Assembly: GCA_037576215.1 (NCBI GenBank)
Contig: JBANDB010000007.1
Span: forward strand, 4,185,001 to 4,249,000
DNA length: 64,000 nt
Origin: Armillaria gallica
Lineage: Eukaryota; Basidiomycota; Agaricomycetes; Agaricales; Physalacriaceae
Reading direction: 5' to 3'
Shown here: piece after piece, positions 43,634 to 55,000 of the stretch
How the letters are laid out: each line of letters opens with the position of its first letter
Numbering within the stretch: position 1 is the first letter of the stretch
The notes under the pieces: generated by a model
Databases searched by the model: none
What the model was told of the DNA's origin: nothing
The model's input: only the letters and a program-made list of their open reading frames with translations
Position numbers and translations under genes: made by a program

Positions 43634-46293
43634 ATGCCAAAGGAGAGTTGAAAAGCAAGAGTTTCGAAGACCAAGATCAAGGTGAAGAACAATCCCAAGG
43701 TCGTGGCAGAAGCAACTATTGCAAATCTCACGCAAACCGAATCAGAAACTCGACAAAAATGGTCGCAAGCAGACAACACAAAGATTAACTACCAAGGATA
43801 TGTAGGGTGAGCAGTTCGATTTCTTGAGGAAATGGTTGCAGCATGGCAGAAGTGACAGGTGGAGACTGGAGTCTGTGAAGATGATATTGACACCAATCTT
43901 CTCTCTCAAGCCTTTTCAAACCCACCAAACAAGTATTCTGTGACTGCATTATTGAATTTCTTGATGCAAAAGTGCTTTGTAGAACAGCTTGGAAAGTCTA
44001 CAGCTCAGGGAATTCAGGCTGCAATGGCAAAGATGTGGGATAAGATGTAAGTACCTGCCCGGCCATTCATGATATTGAAATTCTCATTTATCAACATCGA
44101 ACGTAGGGATGGCCAGAAGTATGCTGGTGACCAATATCATCTTGATGAATCTATGGGTGTTGTCACTGGAAATCCCGCATGTGCTCCCAGTGTTAAGGAG
44201 TATGTTAAATGCATTAACATAAAAAGTGGTGCAAAAGGAGCTGCTGCAACCCACCACCATGCCAATGTAATGCTTGTGGAAGATCTAATCAAAATCATTG
44301 AGTATTCTAAGGCGGAATGCTCATGTGAACAACTAGAGAAAACACAAGTGTCAGCACAAGAACTTACACAAATGATCAAACATGGATTGACACGAGCATT
44401 TCTGACATCAGGATTCACCCTGTGGACATGGTAATGCAGTTATCATGTAATTGAAGTTGAAAAACTGGTTCTTATATGTACGCCCTAGGAACTTTGAGCT
44501 GTGTGGTTTGCAAGCACATGACATTGAATGGGAATTACAAGGCCCAGCATCATATAATATTCCATACTTCAGAGTTCATCTCAATGGGTGTAAAGGATGG
44601 CAAAACAAGCAAGGATGGGATGGTCTACTAGAAAGTAGGTCTGCTTTTTGTGTTTATATGTCTTGAGATTGAAGGTGAAGCATCTGTTTAGGCAATTATT
44701 ACAACATCTATGCCAAGAGGGGCACGGACGTAAAATAGCCAATGTGACCTACATTTTCGCGTTTAAAAACTGGCCCTACCCCCCCTCCCCTCTCCTCCTT
44801 CCATATAGGGTAGTAATATAGCTATATTTGGGATGCTTAGTCATAGTATTTGTTGGCAGCAACTTCTGGCTAGTTGCCAGGTACATGCCAGACCTCGTGG
44901 CAACTGATTCCAGCACTGTTCCAGTAACACAAAAAGGCTAGAATGTGTATCAGAACATTCAAAGGGTTACATTTTGATCAATTTATTGACTCAATGCCTC
45001 ATGAGGACATATCAAACTGCTATATAAGATAAGTCAGTTTCATGTTTAAGGTTGGCACCCCTCCCCCCCTCCCCCCCTACCCCCTTTGCCAGATTTTAGC
45101 CACACACCCCTCTTGATCTACACACAGCCTGATTCTCTGGATATCAATATATACACATACCTTTCTCAGTGGGTAAAGTTGTTGGAATGGTGCCTTGGTC
45201 ATGCACTGGAACCTGATGACTATATCTTTCCCTATTGTTCATCCAACAGTATTATTCACCCAAAGCGAGAGATGACTCACAACATGATCTAAAACTTGTT
45301 AAACAAGTTCAGACAGGGAGCGGGACTGAAGAGGGCATATACTACTCACTCCTTATGCTATGGTGGTGCTCAATACCGATTTATGTTTGCTCCCATCGGA
45401 CGCTGTTTTGGTCATTAAGCATAATTCAGTAGTGGGGAGGCTGGGCTATTGGTGAGCATGTGGGTTATCTGACTTAAATTCTAGAAGCTGAAGTCAGACT
45501 CATATTCAATAGGTTGATATACTGATGAAGTACTTGGTTGACTCACTGCAGAGTTATGAGAGCGGCCATAGTGATGCACTATATCCCTTACCAAAGGAGG
45601 CAGAGCAAAGCTTTATGGGGGACCATGTACTTGAAAAGCCAGTAACCATTGTGGAGTTTTGCATCTTCACAGAGGCAATCCTAAGTCGACCTTCTCCAAG
45701 ATGGATGGAATGTACATGCCACATCGCCATCATTGTTTGTGGCTGCTTCTGCATCCCAAGCCTTGTCAGTGTCTTCCAAACAATCTACAAGTTGTCCAAC
45801 ACCAGAACCTGCTTATACAATGCCCTGCATTCTGACCAATGCATTCTTTACTCTTAGAGAGCCTTGTCCAAGTCACTCTCAGGCTCCCCCCATTCCTGGA
45901 GTTGTAATTCCAGATATTGGTAAAGGCCCTGGCGCATGGAGGAAAGCAGTAAAGCAGTGGAAGGAGGGTGATCCATTGCAAGGACTGCAATCTCTTCAGG
46001 ACTGGCCTAAGGAATGGTACACTGGCTCACAGCGCACAAAGACTGGCTCTAAATACAATCAGCATAAGCTCATCGCACTGGAATTTCAGCGGTACAAACA
46101 GTTTGGTCTTGATAATCAATCCTATTGTGAGCTGATTCACTATGTATCCCCTCTTAGACTCAGTGTTATTGATGCAGTCTTCATTGCTAAATATTTGGAA
46201 GCCAATGAAAGTGTAGGGAAGCTGCTTGGTGCCATACACAAGCAAAGCAGAAAGAAAGGACGAAAGAGCAAAAATGGGATGCCTGAAGAGTGA
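43634..46293 (+). pseudogene. Crypton-like tyrosine recombinase with GCR1_C-like tail, left copy
   Basis: The gene starts near 43634 and is broken by TGA at 43649, 43808 and 43853. An N-terminal core-binding-like region reads LLSQAFSNPPNKYSVTALLN. It continues after an intron as DGQKYAGDQYHLDESMGV, then LTRAFLTSGFTLW, NFELCGLQAHDIEWEL and FRVHLNGCKGWQNKQG. The catalytic-domain end reads THSLCYGGAQYRFMFAPIG and then WWGGWAIGEH, where relatives have THCFRRGGAQYRF, so the HxxR arginine is lost. The last exon (45880-46293) has WRKAVKQWKEGDPLQGL, DWPKEWYTGSQRT and KYNQHKLIALEFQRYKQFG, like the GCR1_C DNA-binding domain known in Cryptons. The gene is inactive. It follows the XPG-like gene in the same direction by about 200 bp. 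Confidence 0.72.
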
Positions 46294-46867
46294 GGCCAAA
46301 GTTTGGAATCAACAGAGAATAATGGCCCTGACATGGATATCAGTAACTGAGAGTGAACATTGCTCTTATAATTTTATAATTATCTATACATTGTTAGTAG
46401 TAGACGTTGCAAAAAACTACAAATCACATGCAAACAACAACAGAAAATAGCAAGCTGTGGAGCTGACAGCTTTTCTACTTAAGCTTACTGGCTGAAGGAA
46501 GACAATAAAGATAAAGTAACCATCCAAGTAACCCTCCACACTGGGGAGGAGCCATGAGCTCACTTCTACAAGACAGAACCCGACCAAAACATACCCTGGT
46601 TCCTCAAATTCAATCCATCCATTCCCCATTCCCATTTCCTCCTCCTTCCACAAGAGTTGATCCAGCCAGATCCTGAGAGGAGGGCCATATAAGACACAAG
46701 ACACAATCAATGATGATGTGGGGAGAACGAAGGAAGAGAACAAGGACTAGATCACAAGAAAGAGCAATGAGGCTCAAAAGGAGCACTGCTTCTTGCCCGA
46801 TTAGGGTGTGCCAAAGTCAGCCGAAGTTCAAGCTCCACTTCAAACGTGTAAATTACCGGTAATAAGT
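46294..46867. other. Inner part of the left arm, no gene
   Basis: The mirror-image 108-codon ORFs at 46417-46743 and 47004-47330 are most likely by-products. The last 80 bp before the loop hold gtgtgccaaagtcag and attaccggtaataag, repeated inverted in the other arm. Confidence 0.45.
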
Positions 46868-46879
46868 TGTGAAATATAG
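46868..46879. other. Loop of the giant inverted repeat
   Basis: Twelve unpaired bases (tgtgaaatatag) separate the arms; aataag (46861-46866) and cttatt (46881-46886) are the innermost clear stem. Confidence 0.9.
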
Positions 46880-47453
46880 ACTTATTACCAGTAATTTACA
46901 CGTTTGAAGCAAAGCTTGAACTTCGACTGACTTTGGCACACCCTAATCGGGCAAGAAGCAGTGCTCCTTTTGAGCCTCATTGCTCTTTCTTGTGATCTAG
47001 TCCTTGTTCTCTTCCTTCGTTCTCCCCACATCATCATTGATTGTGTCTTGTGTCTTATATGGCCCTCCTCTCAGGATCTGGCTGGATCAACTCTTGTGGA
47101 AGGAGGAGGAAATGGGAATGGGGAATGGATGGATTGAATTTGAGGAACCAGGGTATGTTTTGGTCGGGTTCTGTCTTGTAGAAGTGAGCTCATGGCTCCT
47201 CCCCAGTGTGGAGGGTTACTTGGATGGTTACTTTATCTTTATTGTCTTCCTTCAGCCAGTAAGCTTAAGTAGAAAAGCTGTCAGCTCCACAGCTTGCTAT
47301 TTTCTGTTGTTGTTTGCATGTGATTTGTAGTTTTTTGCAACGTCTACTACTAACAATGTATAGATAATTATAAAATTATAAGAGCAATGTTCACTCTCAG
47401 TTACTGATATCCATGTCAGGGCCATTATTCTCTGTTGATTCCAAACTTTGGCC

Positions 47454-50106
47454 TCACTCTTCAGGCATCCCATTTTTGCTCTTTCGTCCTTTCTTTCTGC
47501 TTTGCTTGTGTATGGCACCAAGCAGCTTCCCTACACTTTCATTGGCTTCCAAATATTTAGCAATGAAGACTGCATCAATAACACTGAGTCTAAGAGGGGA
47601 TACATAGTGAATCAGCTCACAATAGGATTGATTATCAAGACCAAACTGTTTGTACCGCTGAAATTCCAGTGCGATGAGCTTATGCTGATTGTATTTAGAG
47701 CCAGTCTTTGTGCGCTGTGAGCCAGTGTACCATTCCTTAGGCCAGTCCTGAAGAGATTGCAGTCCTTGCAATGGATCACCCTCCTTCCACTGCTTTACTG
47801 CTTTCCTCCATGCGCCAGGGCCTTTACCAATATCTGGAATTACAACTCCAGGAATGGGGGGAGCCTGAGAGTGACTTGGACAAGGCTCTCTAAGAGTAAA
47901 GAATGCATTGGTCAGAATGCAGGGCATTGTATAAGCAGGTTCTGGTGTTGGACAACTTGTAGATTGTTTGGAAGACACTGACAAGGCTTGGGATGCAGAA
48001 GCAGCCACAAACAATGATGGCGATGTGGCATGTACATTCCATCCATCTTGGAGAAGGTCGACTTAGGATTGCCTCTGTGAAGATGCAAAACTCCACAATG
48101 GTTACTGGCTTTTCAAGTACATGGTCCCCCATAAAGCTTTGCTCTGCCTCCTTTGGTAAGGGATATAGTGCATCACTATGGCCGCTCTCATAACTCTGCA
48201 GTGAGTCAACCAAGTACTTCATCAGTATATCAACCTATTGAATATGAGTCTGACTTCAGCTTCTAGAATTTAAGTCAGATAACCCACATGCTCACCAATA
48301 GCCCAGCCTCCCCACTACTGAATTATGCTTAATGACCAAAACAGCGTCCGATGGGAGCAAACATAAATCGGTATTGAGCACCACCATAGCATAAGGAGTG
48401 AGTAGTATATGCCCTCTTCAGTCCCGCTCCCTGTCTGAACTTGTTTAACAAGTTTTAGATCATGTTGTGAGTCATCTCTCGCTTTGGGTGAATAATACTG
48501 TTGGATGAACAATAGGGAAAGATATAGTCATCAGGTTCCAGTGCATGACCAAGGCACCATTCCAACAACTTTACCCACTGAGAAAGGTATGTGTATATAT
48601 TGATATCCAGAGAATCAGGCTGTGTGTAGACAAGAGGGGTGTGTGGCTAAAATCTGGCAAAGGGGGTAGGGGGAGGGGGAGGGGTGCCAACCTTAAACAT
48701 GAAACTGACTTATCTTATATAGCAGTTTGATATGTCCTCATGAGGCATTGAGTCAATAAATTGATCAAAATGTAACCCTTTGAATGTTCTGATACACATT
48801 CTAGCCTTTTTGTGTTACTGGAACAGTGCTGGAATCAGTTGCCACGAGGTCTGGCATGTACCTGGCAACTAGCCAGAAGTTGCTGCCAACAAATACTATG
48901 ACTAAGCATCCCAAATATAGCTATATTACTACCCTATATGGAAGGAGGGAGAGGAGGGGGGTAGGGCCAGTTTTTAAACGCGAAAATGTAGGTCACATTG
49001 GCTATTTTACGTCCGTGCCCCTCTTGGCATAGATGTTGTAATAATTGCCTAAACAGATGCTTCACCTTCAATCTCAAGACATATAAACACAAAAAGCAGA
49101 CCTACTTTCTAGTAGACCATCCCATCCTTGCTTGTTTTGCCATCCTTTACACCCATTGAGATGAACTCTGAAGTATGGAATATTATATGATGCTGGGCCT
49201 TGTAATTCCCATTCAATGTCATGTGCTTGCAAACCACACAGCTCAAAGTTCCTAGGGCGTACATATAAGAACCAGTTTTTCAACTTCAATTACATGATAA
49301 CTGCATTACCATGTCCACAGGGTGAATCCTGATGTCAGAAATGCTCGTGTCAATCCATGTTTGATCATTTGTGTAAGTTCTTGTGCTGACACTTGTGTTT
49401 TCTCTAGTTGTTCACATGAGCATTCCGCCTTAGAATACTCAATGATTTTGATTAGATCTTCCACAAGCATTACATTGGCATGGTGGTGGGTTGCAGCAGC
49501 TCCTTTTGCACCACTTTTTATGTTAATGCATTTAACATACTCCTTAACACTGGGAGCACATGCGGGATTTCCAGTGACAACACCCATAGATTCATCAAGA
49601 TGATATTGGTCACCAGCATACTTCTGGCCATCCCTACGTTCGATGTTGATAAATGAGAATTTCAATATCATGAATGGCCGGGCAGGTACTTACATCTTAT
49701 CCCACATCTTTGCCATTGCAGCCTGAATTCCCTGAGCTGTAGACTTTCCAAGCTGTTCTACAAAGCACTTTTGCATCAAGAAATTCAATAATGCAGTCAC
49801 AGAATACTTGTTTGGTGGGTTTGAAAAGGCTTGAGAGAGAAGATTGGTGTCAATATCATCTTCACAGACTCCAGTCTCCACCTGTCACTTCTGCCATGCT
49901 GCAACCATTTCCTCAAGAAATCGAACTGCTCGCCCTACATATCCTTGGTAGTTAATCTTTGTGTTGTCTGCTTGCGACCATTTTTGTCGAGTTTCTGATT
50001 CGGTTTGCGTGAGATTTGCAATAGTTGCTTCTGCCACGACCTTGGGATTGTTCTTCACCTTGATCTTGGTCTTCGAAACTCTTGCTTTTCAACTCTCCTT
50101 TGGCAT
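47454..50106 (-). pseudogene. Crypton-like tyrosine recombinase, right copy
   Basis: Mirror copy of 43634-46293 with nearly identical sequence and the same TGA codons and lost HxxR arginine. It points towards the palindrome centre, tail to tail with the left copy. Confidence 0.72.
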
Positions 50107-51141
50107 GGTGCTAGCAAGGGGTAGAAGATGAAATAGGAGTACTCCGTACTCATGTCGATTGATGCCACTCTGCAGCTTGAACAATGGTTTTAAGTCAATA
50201 AATAGTACAGATGATCCAACGACTTCAATCTCGCTATTCGAATCATTATTGGTGAGATAATAAACAGCTTATGTGGCACTCGACTAGTGAAGATTTTAGG
50301 TAGTTGTATTGTAAACTAAATTACAAATCAGATAGATCAATGAACAATGAAAATCCGACAACTTCGACATCTGAATCATGATCTGAATCACTATCAATCT
50401 CAATAATCTTACCCTCATCAACCTCCAAGCTGTTATGGTGATCCAAATCCTCGCTGTCACTGATTTTGATAAGCATGTCATCATCGGCAATGGTATTACA
50501 GTGGTAAGAGGCGTCATTCTAGTACGAAGTTTGTCAGTCTCTTTTCCAGGCGTATAGTAGGGTTGATAGTTACATCATACTCGTCTATTGTCAAGTCAAT
50601 AATTTCCTTGGATGTCGAGCTCTAAGGTGTATTATCATTTCCAACAATGGGGGTGCCATTATCAGCATGAATGTTTCTGGGCTTTGTCATGTTCAACAGC
50701 ACATTAGGCTACAATAGAGACAGAGCATCAGCGTGTCAAGAAAAGCAGAAATGATTAAATGCACATGTTGCCTGACCTCTGGACGTATTACCTTAGGATT
50801 CTTCTCATGAAATATCTGAACCATGAGGGGAAGTGCTTCATAGAGGACAATTGCAGGAATCTTAATGCTCATTTTGTGGTCTCATGAAGTTGATTTGGGG
50901 TCATCTGGTGTTGCTTGATCATCCAGAATGCATGTCTGAATTTGGACTGTGTAGCTTGGCGAAGATACTGAGCATTTCTTGATAGATTGAATCGAAGAAT
51001 TAGCAAGTGAGCCATCTGATACATTATGAAGGTTAGGACCTGGCTTCACAGAAAGAGGCCTTCCAAGCTAAATAGATCTTAAATCTCTGAACTGACTAAT
51101 AGAACAACACAAGTACCTGATACAGACTTTGTACAATGATG

Positions 51142-51146
51142 CCTGG
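51142..51146. repeat. Gypsy target-site duplication, left
   Basis: cctgg here and cctgg at 60127-60131 flank the element; the uninterrupted site is seen once in the left arm (ccagg near 42593). Confidence 0.92.
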
Positions 51147-51692
51147 TGTAAGACCCGAACTTCAATCAAAGGTGAATAGATCGGCTGTATCGCGTTCGTA
51201 CAGTCACCGTCTAGCCCTTGTGATGATTGATGCCCAAGACTCACTTTAGGAGCTTTCAGCAAGAGGAAAGGAGTGTGTTCGGTATGAATAAACTTTAGCT
51301 CAAAGCTAGGGAAATACAGGCTTTGAGTAAGCTACTTATATAGTAAAGTGAGGGTCTGTAAATGGTACTAAGAGGTGACTACCGTGTTAGAAAGTGAATA
51401 AGCCAAATACACGGTAGCCGATAATAACACACGGTAGCCGAGTGTAGCACACGGTTTATCGAGGCTAGCACGTATCCAGTACGTGTTTCTCTCATACATT
51501 GCTACGTGTCGGTGCACGGGTCGTTGATACCCCTTGGTCGAATACACGTCAACCGAGCTGTGACGTAATAGCGATGTGAAGATTTATGAAGACTCTCCGG
51601 GAGTCGCGGGTCTAAAGATCGTGGGTGAGTAAGCATCTTATCTTATCTTCCAAAGATTAGATAAGATGTCTGAAAACGAATAAATCGTAACA
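51147..51692 (-). repeat. Gypsy 3' LTR
   Basis: TGTAAGACCC...CGTAACA on the plus strand. Differs from the other LTR at gattgaTgcc/gattgaCgcc and cacGgtag/cacAgtag. Confidence 0.96.
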
Positions 51693-51707
51693 TTACCCCC
51701 CCCCTAA
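51693..51707 (-). other. Polypurine tract
   Basis: Nine G on the minus strand (C at 51696-51704), within a purine-rich stretch ending three bases from the 3' LTR; the expected plus-strand primer site. Confidence 0.85.
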
Positions 51708-52058
51708 GGCAGGTGTCCCAACTGCTAGTAAGTCCAGCTTCCGTCTTCTTCATCGTCATGCCGTCCCCAGAGACATCTAGTGTTTCGGAGAAATGCCATA
51801 TGCGCTGCAGCTTGTCCCAAAGGCCTTGTTCGCCCAGAGGGAACGGGGACTTTTCATATGGTGGTGACGCGAGTGGAAAACTAGATCCTGGACGCCGGTT
51901 GGGCCCATCCGATTATTGAGCGCTTTTTAGTGGAATATTGGTCATCTTGGAAGTCGTGAGCGAAAGGAAGCATGAAGGAGGACATGAGGTTTTGTCGTTA
52001 AAAGTCGTGAATGAGGGCCCGTTGGCTATCCCCCGTTATAGGGCTCGACGGTGTTTGT

Positions 52059-55000
52059 TTATGGGATTTCTGTTGCTTCGTACGGCGATTTCGAGCTTGT
52101 CGAGGGGTCGTCGTTGCCACCAAACCAATCCCAGTCGAGTTCTTGGTCGTACCAAACTTTTCGACCAGTGAATGGATCCGTATAGGACTGCCAATCTCCT
52201 GTCTCTTGTCTGGTGCGATTCACTTTTTCTGCGAGGTACTTGTCGACTAGTTCATCGGCGTCCATGTCGTCTTCCTTTACCCAGCTGTTTGATTCCGGTC
52301 CATATCCTTTCCACTTGACGAAGTAGTCCGTGACCCAGTGCCATGGTTCGCCAGCCTTTCCTCGGACCTTTCGGTCTCTATGGTCGAGTACGCGCTCGAT
52401 TTCATAGTGCTCCTCCCCGTCGATAAGATCGGGTGGTGGCGGAGGCGGCTGTTCCTGGTTAGGGAATGCGGGTGGCATATAGGGCGTCAGGAGTGATTCA
52501 TTGAATACCGGATGGATGCGCCAGTTTGGAGGGAGTTTTAATTTGTATGCCGAAGCTCCGATTTTGGCGATGATAGGGAAGGGGCCCGTTTTTTTATCTG
52601 CAAGTTTTTTCTTCGGACGTGGAAGTGCCAGATTGCTCGTATCGAGCCACACTTTGTCTCCCACCGAGTAATCAACTGCAGGTCTTTTCTTTTTGTCGTA
52701 TTGGGCTTTCATCTGGTCGGCAGCTTTTTCGAGTGCTTGTTTAGCCTCGGCGTGGATTTTCTGTATATCTGAAACGAAGGTGGATGAGGCCGGTGTTCTA
52801 AAGGGTGCTCGGGGTCGTACGGCACCAGGGAGGACCTCGACGATATAGCCATGGGTAACCTCGAAGGGACTTTTACCCGTTGCGGAGTGTGCGCGGTTGT
52901 TGTGAGAGAAAGCCGCGAGGGAGAGCCATTCCGCCCAGTCGTTCTGACGGTGATTGACGAAGATCCGGAGGTATTTTTCAACCTCCTGATTCACTCGCTC
53001 AGTTTGTCCGTCAGTTTGTGGGTGGTAGGCGGTGGATACGTTTGCCTTGATTTGTAGTAAGTCATAAAGGTCTTTCATGAACTTGGATACAAACACGGAG
53101 CCTCGGTCGCTGATAACGACCTGGGGCATTCTGTGCTTGGCGTAGACTTCGTCTCGTAGGATCTTGGCCCACCCCTCCGATGACATCTCTGTAGTACATG
53201 CGACAGGTATGATTTCCTTGGAGAAGCGGTCGACGATCATTAGGATTGCGTCAAAACCGTTGCTCTTTGGTAAACCAGTCACCATGTCGACAGAGATGTG
53301 AGTCCAGGGTCGGGATGGAATGGCATTTGGGTGAAGCGGTGCTGCTTTTGCTTGAGTGCTTGACTTGGTTCGTTGGCACGTCTCGCAGCCGCGGACATAA
53401 TCTTCTATGTCTTTTTTCATCCTAGGCCACCAATATTCTCGTAAGACGAGTTCTTTGGTCTTTTCTATGCCGGGGTGTCCCGCCGTGATGTGGTCGTGAA
53501 CTTGTGCGATTATCTCGCCTCTTAACGCGTGGTCGGAAGGAACATAAATGCGGGAATCGTAATAGATTAACCCGTCATTCAGTTTCAGTCCTCGGTCGTG
53601 GTTTAGGGAGGTCGCAATGTTTTTGTCCCATCGGTGGTGGTCGAGCGTGGCTTGCTTTATCTTGGAATGGGTTTCTTCGATAGTGGGCATGACTAGTGCC
53701 CGGAAGTGCTCGGGTTTGAGGACGATAACCTCATCGTTGTCCTCCTTTCCTTGCTCGTGATCTGCTCTGCGACTAAGTAAGTCGGCTTTCTTGTTTGCGG
53801 TTCCCGATTTGTGGTGTAAGGTGAAGTGATATTCGGCCAGCTCAGTAACCCATCGCGCTTGCCGCCAATTGAGTTTCTGGGGTTTTCGGAAATACTGGAG
53901 ATTCTGGTGATCCGTCCATATTTCGAAATCCTGAGCCGCGCCCATTAGGTAGTGCCTCCACTCGTCGAGCGCGATCATTATCGCGAGCAGCTCTTTGTCG
54001 TAAATTTCGTAATTTCGTTCTGTCGTGGTGAGGGATTTGGATAAAAATGCGACCGGGCGCCATTTTCCATCCTGCTCCTGCGTCAATACCGCACCTATCG
54101 CTCCCTCACTTGCATCCGCCTCTACGCGGAATTTTCCTTCCTCGGTGGGTATTGCCAGTACCACCTCTTCGGCTAATAGGCGTTTCAATTCTTCGAAGGC
54201 GTCCTGTTGTGTTTTTCCCCATTTCCATGGATCGTTTCTTGTCAGCTGGGTCATCGGTTTGACGACCTTGCTGTATCCTTTGATGAAACGTCTGTAGAAG
54301 TTGGTAAAGCCTAAGAACAACTGGAGCTGTACTTTCTTGACTGGTACAGGCCATTCTGCGATTCCTGCGATCTTGACTGGGTCCATGCGGATGCTCCCTT
54401 CGCTGATGATGACTCCGAGGTACTCCGTTTCCAAGGTTTCGAACTCGCATTTTTCCGCTTTAAGGAATAACTTGTTCTTCCGGAGGAGTCCTAGAACTTC
54501 GCGCGTGATGCAGCGATGCTCTTCCTTGGTCTTGGACATGATAAGGATGTCGTCAAGGTAAACGGTGACGGCGCCTGATGCAATGAGGTTTTTGAAAATG
54601 TCATTCATCATCCATTGAAAGGTGGCGGGCGAATTGGTGAGCCCGAAGAACATAACCGTGGGTTCGAACAACCCACGATTTGTTCTGAATGCCGCCTTCC
54701 ACTCGTCACCGCTTTTAATGCGCACATTGTTGTATCCCCATCGAACATCAAGTTTGGAAAAATACTTAGCCCCCCGCAACTTGTCCATCAATTCTGAGAT
54801 TAAGGGAAGAGGATAACGGTTTTTAATCATCATCTCGTTGAGTTTCCTATAATCTTGGACTGGTCGCAGCTTGCCATCCTTCTTTTTAACAAAGAAGAAT
54901 GGCGAAGCCATGGGTGACTTGGATGGTCGTATTCGTCCACTCGAGAGATTCTCGTCTAAGAATTTGTCGAGTTCCATTTGTTCATTCCGGTTCAAAGGGT

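Larger units (their letters stand above)
39374..46867. repeat. Left arm of a giant inverted repeat (about 7.5 kb)
   Basis: Reverse complement of 46880-63351 once the gypsy element and one target copy are removed. Paired coordinates sum to 93747 near the centre, 93740 beyond a 7-nt length difference in a C-rich tract (about 44780-45085 versus 48660-48970), and 102725 beyond the gypsy insertion. Known differences are few (for example GWEAAAP/GWEVAAP and SKLLDF/SKLSDF in matching ORFs). Both arms end sharply at attaagtacg. Confidence 0.95.

Noticed and set aside
46417..47330. Two identical 108-residue ORFs near the palindrome centre as real genes
   Set aside because: They are mirror images created by the inverted repeat; no motif, and no support beyond being open.
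51693..51710. C-rich tract after the LTR as a telomere-like repeat
   Set aside because: Position next to the 3' LTR on the coding-opposite strand makes it the polypurine tract of the gypsy element.
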